Origin: CAIOZW01 sp049317725
GTDB taxonomy: Bacteria; Acidobacteriota; Blastocatellia; RBC074
DNA length: 17,487 nucleotides
Assembly: GCA_049317725.1 (NCBI GenBank)
Contig: JBMOHS010000081.1
Coordinates: 1 to 17,487 of the forward strand
Reading direction: 5' to 3'
Positions within the stretch are counted from its first letter, which is position 1. Each line of letters starts with the position of its first letter. Below are positions 1 to 7,190 of this stretch, piece by piece. The notes beneath the pieces were generated by a model. The model was given only the letters and a program-made list of their open reading frames with translations, searched no databases and was not told the DNA's origin. A program made the position numbers and the translations under genes.

Positions 1-29
1 GAGGGGTGAGGGGCGAGGGGTGAGGGGGG
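1..29 (+). repeat. GAGGGGN tandem repeat, possible G-quadruplex
   Basis: Four copies of a 7-base unit (GAGGGGT, GAGGGGC, GAGGGGT, GAGGGGG) lie end to end. They give four G runs at 3-6, 10-13, 17-20 and 24-29, separated by the 3-base loops TGA, CGA and TGA. This spacing fits the textbook pattern for an intramolecular G-quadruplex on the + strand. The repeat may continue to the left of the window. It sits about 120 bases upstream of the deformylase start. Any role is unknown. Confidence 0.6.
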
Positions 30-136
30 AGAGGTTGCGATGGAGCGGCGCTTCCCGTATTCTTTGCTGCATCGTTCGTCCGATGCGTTTCGTAAGAATT
101 GAGTTCGCGGGGCCACTCTCTGGTGGGGAGGAATGC

Positions 137-143
137 GGGAGGA
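137..143 (+). promoter_or_regulatory. Ribosome binding site of the deformylase gene
   Basis: GGGAGGA ends 5 bases before the ATG at 149. It decides the start: the same frame is open further upstream, to an ATG at 20, but the extra 43 codons have no family character. Confidence 0.7.
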
Positions 144-148
144 TCCGG

Positions 149-649
149 ATGGCAGTGCGAGAAATTCTTTTGCTGGGAGACAAGCGGTTATGGGAGGCGG
201 CAAGCCCTGCAGCAGCCGCCCCTGACGAGGAGGTCACGCAGGCCGTAACAGACCTTGCCGACACGCTCGCGGACTTTCGGCAGCGCCACGGCTTCGGACG
301 GGCCATCGCCGCGCCCCAGATTGGGATTCCCTGGCGGATTCTCTTTGTCGAGATGCGCGATGGCAGCTTTGGACCCACTCCGCTGCTTGATCCGGAGATG
401 GTTCATGCCAGTCCAGAGTGCATTGAGCTATGGGATGACTGCTTCTCCTTTCCAGATCTGCTCGTGCGAGTTCGGCGCCATTACGAGGTGGAGGTTCGGT
501 ATCGAGATCTGTCGGGAAGCACCTGCTCGGTGACGGCGCGAGGAGATCTCTCCGAACTGCTCCAGCACGAGATGGACCACCTCGACGGCCTTCTCGCCAC
601 CGATCGCGCGCTTGACCCACGCGCCTTCCGGTTGAGATCGCATCGCTGA
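149..649 (+). CDS. def: Peptide deformylase
   Basis: This metalloenzyme removes the formyl group from the N-terminal methionine of new proteins in the cytoplasm. The 166-residue product has the normal family length. All three family motifs are visible. Motif I is GRAIAAPQ (residues 50-57), with the active-site Gln57. Motif II is DDCFS (96-100), with the metal-binding Cys98. Motif III is HEMDH (140-144), with the metal-binding His140 and His144 and the catalytic Glu141. Motifs I and II differ from the usual GxGLAAxQ and EGCLS, so this is a divergent subtype, but every catalytic residue is kept and activity is expected. The start at 149 is chosen because a strong Shine-Dalgarno sequence lies 5 bases upstream. 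The gene is followed 122 bases later by gltX on the same strand. Confidence 0.9.
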   Translation: MAVREILLLGDKRLWEAASPAAAAPDEEVTQAVTDLADTLADFRQRHGFGRAIAAPQIGIPWRILFVEMRDGSFGPTPLLDPEMVHASPECIELWDDCFSFPDLLVRVRRHYEVEVRYRDLSGSTCSVTARGDLSELLQHEMDHLDGLLATDRALDPRAFRLRSHR

Positions 650-771
650 TCGGCCCGGGTGTACCATCTGTCTCCTTCGGCTCTTCAGGAGCCTGTCAAG
701 AATACAAGATCAAAGAATGGATGGTTGACGGGACGTCCCGGTCAGCCACCGTTCAAGAAAGAATGACCTCG

Positions 772-2268
772 ATGAGCAAGATTCGCGTCCGTTTTGCGCC
801 CTCCCCGACCGGCTACCTGCACGTCGGAGGGGCACGCACCGCCCTCTTCAACTGGCTCTACGCGCGGCAGCACGGCGGTGCCCTCATTCTCCGGATCGAG
901 GATACGGACTTGCAGCGGTCAAGCCCAGAGATGGTGCAGGGAATTCTCGAGGGGCTCGACTGGCTTGGCCTCGACTTTGATGAGGGGCCTTTCTTCCAGT
1001 CGAGTTACGTCGAGGCCCATCGTGCGGCAGTCGCTCAAATGTTGGAGGGAGGATCGGCCTACAGAGACTTCACTCCCAAGGAGGAGCGGAGCGATGCCGA
1101 GATCAAGCAGCAAGTGGCCGAGGCGGCCCGGTCTGCCCCTCCTCCCAATCCCTACCGGGACCTCGACCCCGTAACCTCCGCCGCCAAGGCCGCCGCCGGG
1201 GAGCCCTTTGTCGTCCGATTCCGGGTGCCTCGCGAGGGGGCCAGCCGCTTCGAGGACCTCGTCTATGGCCCGCAGGAGCGCGAATACCGCGAGATCGAGG
1301 ACTTTGTCCTCCTGCGGACCGATGGACATCCCCTCTACAACCTTGGGGTGGTCGTCGACGACATTGCCATGGGGATCACGGATGTGATCCGTGGGCAGGA
1401 TCATCTCTTCAACACCCACAAACAGATTCTGCTCTATCGTGCGCTCGGTCAGCCCATTCCCCGCTTCGCGCACTTGCCACTGATTCTGGCCCCCGGCAAA
1501 GAGAAGCTCTCGAAACGCAAGCACGGCGAAATTGTCAGCCTGACGACCTATCGGGATCGAGGGTTTCTCCCCGAAGCGATCCTCAATTTTCTGGCTCTGC
1601 TGGGGTGGTCCCCGGAGAGTGGCGAGTACAAGGATCGCGAAATCTTCTCCCGGGAGGAGCTGGTGCGAATCTTCTCGCTCGAACGGATCCACAAGTCGAA
1701 CGCGATCTTCAATTTTGTCGAGGGGGATGCGCGGCAGTGGACCGACCAGAAGGCGCTCTGGATGAATGGCGAGTACATCAAGTCGCTGCCGCTCGACCGG
1801 ATCGTGCCACTCGTTGCGGCGGAGTTACGACACGCCGGGATCTGGCGGGAGCCGTTCGCGGCGGCAGAGGCCACCTGGTTTGCCGCGACGGTCAACCTGC
1901 TCCGGGACCGCTACCGGACGCTGACGGACTTTGCGACGCTCGGGCGTCCCTACTGGGTGGAGGGAATTGATTTTCCGTTCGAGGAGCCAGCCGTCGAGAA
2001 GAATCTGCGCAAGGATCCGGCATTGCGTCCCCTCCTCCCGCTCTTGGCCGATCGCCTGAGCGCCCTCGAGTCCTTTACTCATACGACGACGGAAGAGGCA
2101 CTCCGCCAGCTGGCCGAGGAGAGCGGAGTCAAGGCCGGACTGCTCATCAACGGGGCGCGGACGGCACTGACCGGACAAGCCGTTGGGCCGGGGATCTTCG
2201 ACGTGCTGGTTGCGATTGGGCAGTCCCGTACGGATCAACGGCTGCGCCATGCGGTGTCGCTCCTCTGA
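772..2268 (+). CDS. gltX: Glutamyl-tRNA synthetase
   Basis: This class I aminoacyl-tRNA synthetase charges tRNA with glutamate; in organisms lacking GlnRS it also mischarges tRNA-Gln, and which case applies here cannot be told. The N-terminus reads FAPSPTGYLHVGGARTALF, with the HIGH-type signature HVGG at residues 17-20. The ATP-binding KMSKS-type loop is KLSKRKHG, starting at residue 245. The C-terminal anticodon-binding part ends with the family-like pattern ALTG...GPGIFDVLVAIG. At about 498 residues the length is typical. The segment around FNFVEGDARQWTDQKALWMN resembles a small insertion I associate with acidobacterial enzymes (recalled, not checked). The start at 772 is chosen because the product then begins MSKIRVRFAPSP and a purine-rich AGAAAGA lies at proper distance. 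ATG 763 in the same frame is a close alternative. Confidence 0.95.
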   Translation: MSKIRVRFAPSPTGYLHVGGARTALFNWLYARQHGGALILRIEDTDLQRSSPEMVQGILEGLDWLGLDFDEGPFFQSSYVEAHRAAVAQMLEGGSAYRDFTPKEERSDAEIKQQVAEAARSAPPPNPYRDLDPVTSAAKAAAGEPFVVRFRVPREGASRFEDLVYGPQEREYREIEDFVLLRTDGHPLYNLGVVVDDIAMGITDVIRGQDHLFNTHKQILLYRALGQPIPRFAHLPLILAPGKEKLSKRKHGEIVSLTTYRDRGFLPEAILNFLALLGWSPESGEYKDREIFSREELVRIFSLERIHKSNAIFNFVEGDARQWTDQKALWMNGEYIKSLPLDRIVPLVAAELRHAGIWREPFAAAEATWFAATVNLLRDRYRTLTDFATLGRPYWVEGIDFPFEEPAVEKNLRKDPALRPLLPLLADRLSALESFTHTTTEEALRQLAEESGVKAGLLINGARTALTGQAVGPGIFDVLVAIGQSRTDQRLRHAVSLL

Positions 2269-2279
2269 TCTCCGTGGCT

Positions 2280-2303
2280 CCCCAGGCGCAGCCGCCACTG
2301 GGG
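2280..2303 (+). terminator. Weak hairpin after gltX
   Basis: CCCCAG (2280-2285) can pair with CTGGGG (2298-2303) across a 12-base loop, 11 bases after the gltX stop. No T run follows, so termination is only a possibility. Confidence 0.25.
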
Positions 2304-2351
2304 GGGTAGGGAAACAAAGGGGCGGCTTCTGGCTCTTCATCAAATGAAGCT

Positions 2352-5300
2352 ATGAGCAGGTTCAGGTTCTCATCCAGTTGGATTCGATTGGTGGTTTGTG
2401 TCCTCCTCTTGGTGTGGGGGCTGGGCGGGGTGCCCGTCCCCGAGGGGGGCACGACGACTCTCGCCGAGACCCTCCCCATCCGTCGATATTCGACCTCGGC
2501 GGGTCTCGCCCAGAACTACGTCCATCGGGTGGTGGTCGATCCGCGCGGCTACATCTGGATCTGCACGAATGAGGGATTCTCGCGATTTGACGGCTATGGA
2601 TTCACCAATTTTGGTGTCGAGGATGGGCTGCCCAGTCGCAATGTCCGGGATCTGTTGATCACCTCGACGGGCGAGTATTGGGTCGGCACCTCCGCCGGCT
2701 TGGTCCGCTTCGATCCGTCAGGGGTGTCGGAACAATACGCCAGGGTTCCCCTTGTCCGCGACCGCAAGCCGATGTTCACGGTCTACCAGCTTCCGATCTC
2801 GGGCGAGACCCTCCAGGTGTCGTCTCTGGTCGAGGGGACGGGGGGAGAGATCTGGTGTGGCACCTCGGTGGGACTCTTTCGTCTAGTACGCAGCGGCCGG
2901 GAATGGCGTTCTTCTCGCACCGCCTTCTTCTCCCAGGCGGCCGGAGAATCTTATGTTCGCTCACTCCTCGCCCACTCCTCCGGTGAGGTTTGGGTCGGTC
3001 TTTCGAAGGGAATCGTGCGCTACCATCCACAGCGTGATCAAGTGGAGCGCTACGGAAAGCTTGACGGGCTTCCCGATATGCACGTCTCGACGATTGAGCT
3101 GGATCGAAATGGCCGCCTCTGGGCGGGAACAGGTCGCGGGCTTCTTGAAATCAATCCCACCGTTCGACCCAATGGGTCGAGGCTCTCCCGGTTGCTCTAT
3201 CCATATGCCACCCCGGGAGGATTTGTTCGCCGTGTGCTGTCTGAGAAGGAGGGATTGCCCGGCAGCGGTATCCGGGATCTTTGGCAGTCTTCCGACGGGA
3301 CCTTCTGGTTGGCCATCGACAGGGGGTTGGCCCGGCTGAAGGTCGATTCCACGGGAGCGGTGACCTTGCTCAATGGCTTTACTACCGAAAATGGCTTGAG
3401 CGACTACTTCCTGACCAATCTTGCCGGCAGTCCCGATGGCAACCTATGGATTGGCAGCGCTAACGCAGGGTTGATGAAACTGGCCTTGCACGGGTTCACG
3501 TCGTACAGCTTTCGAGAAGGGCTCGCCGCCGTCTTTTCGATTACATCAACTGTTGAAGGCCCCCCCCTCCTCGGTGGTTACGTCCCTCTCCCCCACCTGC
3601 TGGCCACGCAGCCAGATGCCACGCTCGGCAAAGGAGATCCCGCCTATCTGCAGTGGCGGCTCGGTCAGTTGCAAGCCGAACGCTTTCGATGGGTACGCCC
3701 CAATGTTCCCTCAAGTGTCTACTTTTCCAATCAACGGAATCAGTCGAGCTTCCAGGATCGATCGGGAGAGTGGTGGGTTGCCACTGAACAGGGTCTCTAC
3801 CGGTTTGGGACCATTCGCCGCGAGGATCTGGCCACCGTCCGGCCTCGTGCGGTCTATACTACCCGGGACGGGCTGCGCCACAATCAGGTAACGCGCCTCT
3901 TCGAAGATGCCCAAGGGGATCTCTGGATTACGACGGTCGATGGACAGCGCTTCGGACTGGATCGGTGGAAGAGGGCTGATGACCGGATCGAATCGGTCTC
4001 TCACGTGGCGGGCCGGTCGATTCTGGATGAACGCGAGGCCACCTCTTTTGCGGAGGATGGGTCAGGCACGCTCTGGATCGGGCTGAGCCACTCGCTACGG
4101 CCAGGGGGACTTGCCGCCTACCGCGCAGGCCAGCTCAAGGTTCTCGATGCGCTTCCAGGGGCCCCGCGGAGCAACCTCCAGGATCTTCTGGTCGATCGGG
4201 CCGGTCGCCTCTGGATTGCCTCGACGACCCAGGGGGTGATCCGGGTAGATACCCCCGCAGCAGAGATCCCCACTTTTCGGTATTACGATCGAGACAATGG
4301 GCTCGACAGCAATCGCGTCACCAGCCTCGCCGAGGATCGCGTCGGGCGCATCTATTGCGGCACAGGTCGCGGAGTCGAACAGATCAACCCCCAGACCCAG
4401 CTCATTCGCCATTTTACAGAGTTGGAGGGACTGGTGCTGGGGAACGTGGACGACATTCATCGAGACTCTCGGGGAGATCTCTGGTTCGCTACCACCTTGG
4501 GGCTCTCCCGATGGACCCCCTTGCCTGAACCGCCTCCGAATCCACCCTCGGTCTTTGTCGATCAGATCCGGTATCGCGGACAGCCCTATCCGATCTCTGT
4601 GCTCGGAGAACGGGAGGTGGTTCTTCCGACGTTGCCGAGCCGCGACCATCGGTTGGAGGTGGAGTACCTCGGCCTGAACTTTGAGGTCGGCGAGCGGTTG
4701 CGCTATCAGGCTTGGCTCGAGGGAGCCGAACCTGGCTGGATCGATCGAGGAACCCAGCGCACCCTCTCCTATGCCAACCTCGCTCCAGGGGAGTACCGTC
4801 TCCATCTGCGAGCCATCAACGTCCGCGGGGAGGTCAGCCCTCAACCCGCGACGGTCACCTTCGCCATCTCCCCTCCCTTCTGGATGCGCGGCTGGTTCTT
4901 CCTGCTCGGCGCGATCGTGATCTTCTCCGCGGGGGCCGCCATTCAGTACTATCGAGCCCGTCAAGCACTCCGGTTGGAGCAGCTTCGGTTGCAGATTTCC
5001 ACCGATCTGCACGACGAGGTCGGTACGAGCCTCTCGCAGATCGCAATTGTCAGCGAAGTCGCCCGCCAGCAGTTGCGGCGCCTTGACGGTCAGACGGTCG
5101 TGCCCCTTCTCGCCCAATTGGAGAAGGTCGCTGAGACCTCCCGCAGCGCGATCGACTCGATGTCCGATATCGTCTGGTCGATCAACCCGGAGCGGGACTC
5201 GCTGCAGGATCTCGTCCAGCGGATGCGCCGGTTCGCCAGTGAAACCTTGACGATCGCCGAGATTCGCCTGCGCTTCGAAGCGACTGAAGACGACCTTCCT

Positions 5301-5600
5301 CTCAAGGTCGAGGACCGACGCAATCTCTTTCTTCTATTCAAGGAGGCGATTCACAATGTCGTCCGGCATAGCCGGGCGACAGAGGTTCGCATTCGCGTCA
5401 GCCTTCACACTCAACACCTGATCCTTGAGGTTGAAGACAATGGGGTGGGCTTTGACCCTGCCGCACTGCCTTCTCCCCTGCAACACGGACAAGGCCTTTC
5501 CAGCCTGCAACGGCGTGCGAGCGCCATCGGGGCGACGCTGAACCTGACCTCTCCTCCCGGCGCGGGGACATGCCTTCGGCTCCGCCTCCCTCTCAACTGA
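2352..5600 (+). CDS. Sensor histidine kinase with double beta-propeller sensor
   Basis: This membrane sensor kinase presumably reads an extracytoplasmic signal and phosphorylates a NarL-type regulator. A signal peptide or anchor covers residues 1-39. Two blocks of two-component-propeller repeats follow (about 45-375 and 450-720), with recurrent phrases such as DGLPSRNVRDL, GEYWVGTSAGL and GDLWFATTLGLSRW. A Y_Y_Y-type Ig-like domain spans about 725-843, and a transmembrane helix about 845-868. The HisKA_3 dimerisation domain has the phospho-acceptor His887 in the LHDEVGTSLSQ box. The HATPase domain has an N-box (KEAIHNVVRH, about 997-1006), a G1 box DNGVGFD (from 1029) and a G2 box GQGLSSLQ (from 1046). 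No receiver or HTH domain is fused, unlike the hybrid propeller regulators of Bacteroidota. The response regulator at 6308 is the likely partner. The ligand is unknown. The start has no strong Shine-Dalgarno sequence but gives a good signal peptide. Confidence 0.9.
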   Translation: MSRFRFSSSWIRLVVCVLLLVWGLGGVPVPEGGTTTLAETLPIRRYSTSAGLAQNYVHRVVVDPRGYIWICTNEGFSRFDGYGFTNFGVEDGLPSRNVRDLLITSTGEYWVGTSAGLVRFDPSGVSEQYARVPLVRDRKPMFTVYQLPISGETLQVSSLVEGTGGEIWCGTSVGLFRLVRSGREWRSSRTAFFSQAAGESYVRSLLAHSSGEVWVGLSKGIVRYHPQRDQVERYGKLDGLPDMHVSTIELDRNGRLWAGTGRGLLEINPTVRPNGSRLSRLLYPYATPGGFVRRVLSEKEGLPGSGIRDLWQSSDGTFWLAIDRGLARLKVDSTGAVTLLNGFTTENGLSDYFLTNLAGSPDGNLWIGSANAGLMKLALHGFTSYSFREGLAAVFSITSTVEGPPLLGGYVPLPHLLATQPDATLGKGDPAYLQWRLGQLQAERFRWVRPNVPSSVYFSNQRNQSSFQDRSGEWWVATEQGLYRFGTIRREDLATVRPRAVYTTRDGLRHNQVTRLFEDAQGDLWITTVDGQRFGLDRWKRADDRIESVSHVAGRSILDEREATSFAEDGSGTLWIGLSHSLRPGGLAAYRAGQLKVLDALPGAPRSNLQDLLVDRAGRLWIASTTQGVIRVDTPAAEIPTFRYYDRDNGLDSNRVTSLAEDRVGRIYCGTGRGVEQINPQTQLIRHFTELEGLVLGNVDDIHRDSRGDLWFATTLGLSRWTPLPEPPPNPPSVFVDQIRYRGQPYPISVLGEREVVLPTLPSRDHRLEVEYLGLNFEVGERLRYQAWLEGAEPGWIDRGTQRTLSYANLAPGEYRLHLRAINVRGEVSPQPATVTFAISPPFWMRGWFFLLGAIVIFSAGAAIQYYRARQALRLEQLRLQISTDLHDEVGTSLSQIAIVSEVARQQLRRLDGQTVVPLLAQLEKVAETSRSAIDSMSDIVWSINPERDSLQDLVQRMRRFASETLTIAEIRLRFEATEDDLPLKVEDRRNLFLLFKEAIHNVVRHSRATEVRIRVSLHTQHLILEVEDNGVGFDPAALPSPLQHGQGLSSLQRRASAIGATLNLTSPPGAGTCLRLRLPLN

Positions 5601-5618
5601 GGCCATCATCTTTCGTGC

Positions 5619-5676
5619 CTACCTGAATAGGTAGTAGACGAAGCTCGTTTCATCGAGTATTGTGCGCAAGCAATAC
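5619..5676 (+). other. Three adjacent hairpins after the kinase stop
   Basis: Perfect stems follow one another: CTACCT/AGGTAG with loop GAAT (5619-5634), CTCG/CGAG with a 6-base loop (5644-5657), and GTATTG/CAATAC with an 8-base loop (5657-5676). They start 19 bases after the kinase stop codon. The second and third share base 5657, so they compete at that position. No T run follows, so a structured 3' end or processing site is as likely as a terminator. Confidence 0.4.
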
Positions 5677-6096
5677 AGGAAAAATCGAGAATGACACGGT
5701 TTGGAGCGTTGGCTGAGGGTGACCGATCCACAAAACTGACTGGCAGTAGGCGACAGAAGGTCGACCGGCACGTGAAGGCCAGCTCACTCCCTTCAGCGAG
5801 CGCGAATCCTGGACCAGCGAAGCTTCCTGGTAAGGCAGATCTGTGGTGGTGTCCTCTCGAGTGAGACAGAGAGTTCGTTCGATTCCAAGTACTCCTGAGA
5901 TCTTTTCCTCTGGCCCTCTGCAAGGAACAACCAGAGGTGAGTATCAGGTACGGAGGCCCATCGACGGCCCTCGGACTTTCCCAGCAATGGCGATGCGATG
6001 GTCGTGGATCCTCCCAGACTGCCAAGGCACTCGCTTCGAGGTTGATCTCCGCCACGTAGAGTTTCTGATTTATCGAATAAGCGTCCCAGCCAATCC

Positions 6097-6122
6097 AAGC
6101 CCCCCCAATTGAGTGGGGGCTT
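6097..6122 (+). terminator. Terminator-like hairpin before the response regulator
   Basis: AAGCCCCC (6097-6104) pairs perfectly with GGGGGCTT (6115-6122) over a 10-base loop, and TTGTTAT begins at 6121, overlapping the end of the stem. This is the most terminator-like structure in the gap. What it would terminate is unclear, since no gene is recognised just upstream on either strand. Confidence 0.5.
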
Positions 6123-6307
6123 GTTATCCCAAGCCGCTTGCAGTGAGCCGCACTCCGGGCCTTCGATTCGACAAGAAGGCATGAGTGCGGACAATCGCCA
6201 GCCGTGGCTAATGTAAAACCAATCGACGAGAGAACGCTCCCAGGGCATCCTGAATGGGATTTCGAATGATAGACCGTCGGCTGATCCAAGTGGGAAGGTG
6301 GTGACGT

Positions 6308-7012
6308 ATGGGACCCAGCGATCCACAAGAGACCTCTTCGGTGATCGGGGTGGTCATCATTGAGGATCAGCCAGACATTCGGGAAGGGCTGTTGGCGTTG
6401 GTCGACTCCGATGATGGGTTTCGTCGACTCGCCGGATACGGATCGATGGAGGAGGCGTTCGTCGGGCTGCGCCGCCATCTGGAGCCGCCGAAGATCAACT
6501 CTCCTTGGACGAAAGTTTCGAGTCTGGTCATCCTGATTGACCTCGGCCTGCCGGGAATGGATGGGATTGAAGGGATTCGGATTCTCAGCCAGCGGTATCC
6601 GAAGATCCCCCTGGTGGTTCTTTCTGTCTTCGAGGATGACGACCGGATCTTTCAGGCGATCTGTGCGGGGGCAAGTGGGTATCTTTTGAAGAAGACTCCC
6701 CCGGAGCGGCTGTTGAGCAGTCTGCAAGAGGTGGTGGCAGGTGGGTCGCCCATGTCGCCAGAGGTGGCCCGCCGGGTCGTCGATCTTTTTCGGAGCTTGC
6801 GCGCACCGACCTCGAACTCCTTCAAGTTGACCCCCCAAGAGAAGCGCGTACTCAAGTTGCTGGTTGAAGGTCATAACTATAAGACCGCGGCGGATGATTT
6901 GCAGGTTACGATCAATACCATCTCCTTCCACGTTCGTCATATCTACGAGGAGCTGCAGGTTCACTCGAAAGCTGAGGCGGTCGCCAAAGCAATCAAGAAC
7001 AACTTGGTGTGA
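6308..7012 (+). CDS. NarL/FixJ-family response regulator
   Basis: This cytoplasmic two-component DNA-binding regulator has 234 residues. The receiver domain spans about 14-140. Its acidic pair is Glu19-Asp20, the phospho-acceptor Asp78 lies in ILIDLGLPGMDG, and the conserved lysine is in YLLKK (128-129). The C-terminal LuxR-type helix-turn-helix starts at LTPQEKRVLKLL and contains the recognition region VTINTISFHVRHIYEELQV. The segment between alpha2 and beta3 of the receiver is a little longer than usual (RRHLEPPKINSPWTK). Because the upstream kinase is of the HisKA_3 type, which normally pairs with NarL-type regulators, the two probably form one system despite the 707-base gap. A purine-rich GGGAAGG lies about 11 bases before the ATG. 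A hairpin follows the stop closely. Confidence 0.93.
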   Translation: MGPSDPQETSSVIGVVIIEDQPDIREGLLALVDSDDGFRRLAGYGSMEEAFVGLRRHLEPPKINSPWTKVSSLVILIDLGLPGMDGIEGIRILSQRYPKIPLVVLSVFEDDDRIFQAICAGASGYLLKKTPPERLLSSLQEVVAGGSPMSPEVARRVVDLFRSLRAPTSNSFKLTPQEKRVLKLLVEGHNYKTAADDLQVTINTISFHVRHIYEELQVHSKAEAVAKAIKNNLV

Positions 7013-7021
7013 AGGATCGCC

Positions 7022-7045
7022 TTCCCCCTGCTGATTGAGGGGGAA
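7022..7045 (+). terminator. Terminator hairpin of the response regulator gene
   Basis: TTCCCCCT (7022-7029) pairs perfectly with AGGGGGAA (7038-7045) over an 8-base loop, starting 10 bases after the stop codon. A pyrimidine-rich stretch (GTCTTCTTTCCC) comes soon after, but there is no strict T run. Confidence 0.55.
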
Positions 7046-7134
7046 TCGACGTCTTCTTTCCCTGACAGAGCCATTGTCGGGCCATTCCGTGCCATTCAGA
7101 TTGAGGATGGGTGGATGGTGGTGTGCGAGTGCCG

Positions 7135-7143
7135 TGCTACAGT
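7135..7143 (+). promoter_or_regulatory. Possible extended -10 promoter of the M14-like gene
   Basis: TGCTACAGT carries an extended -10 (TG, one base, then TACAGT). No good -35 is visible. It lies 35 bases before the Shine-Dalgarno sequence at 7179 and fits a translation start at 7191, not an upstream one. Confidence 0.3.
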
Positions 7144-7178
7144 GGAGGCGGCTGGGCGTACGGAAGGGAGTGAGCGGG

Positions 7179-7185
7179 AAGGAGG
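7179..7185 (+). promoter_or_regulatory. Ribosome binding site of the M14-like gene
   Basis: AAGGAGG ends 5 bases before the ATG at 7191. It fixes the start there; an in-frame ATG at 7035 would overlap the preceding terminator hairpin and add 52 residues ahead of the signal peptide. Confidence 0.75.
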
Positions 7186-7190
7186 CAGGG

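Larger units (their letters stand above)
5601..6307. other. 707-base gap without a convincing gene
   Basis: This stretch lies between the kinase and the response regulator. It looks less GC-rich than its flanks. Open frames exist on both strands (for example minus 6326-5793, and + 5690-5863 with 57 codons), but none has a recognisable domain or a good ribosome binding site. Three consecutive small hairpins lie at 5619-5676 and a terminator-like hairpin at 6097-6122. The block could be a decayed gene, an inserted remnant or an untranslated or regulatory RNA region; the sequence alone does not decide. Confidence 0.5.

Noticed and set aside
4095..5117. 340-codon open frame on the minus strand
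   Set aside because: It is antisense to the sensor kinase propeller and Y_Y_Y region; no domain is seen.
5690..5863. 57-codon + strand frame starting MTRFGALAEGDR
   Set aside because: Only a weak purine-rich sequence precedes it and nothing in the peptide resembles a known protein.
5793..6326. 177-codon minus-strand frame in the kinase-regulator gap
   Set aside because: It overlaps the start of the response regulator, has no good ribosome site and no recognisable family. Kept only as part of the unassigned gap.
7035..7190. Upstream in-frame start for the M14-like gene
   Set aside because: It overlaps the terminator hairpin of the preceding gene and would put 52 residues before the signal peptide; AAGGAGG at 7179 supports 7191.
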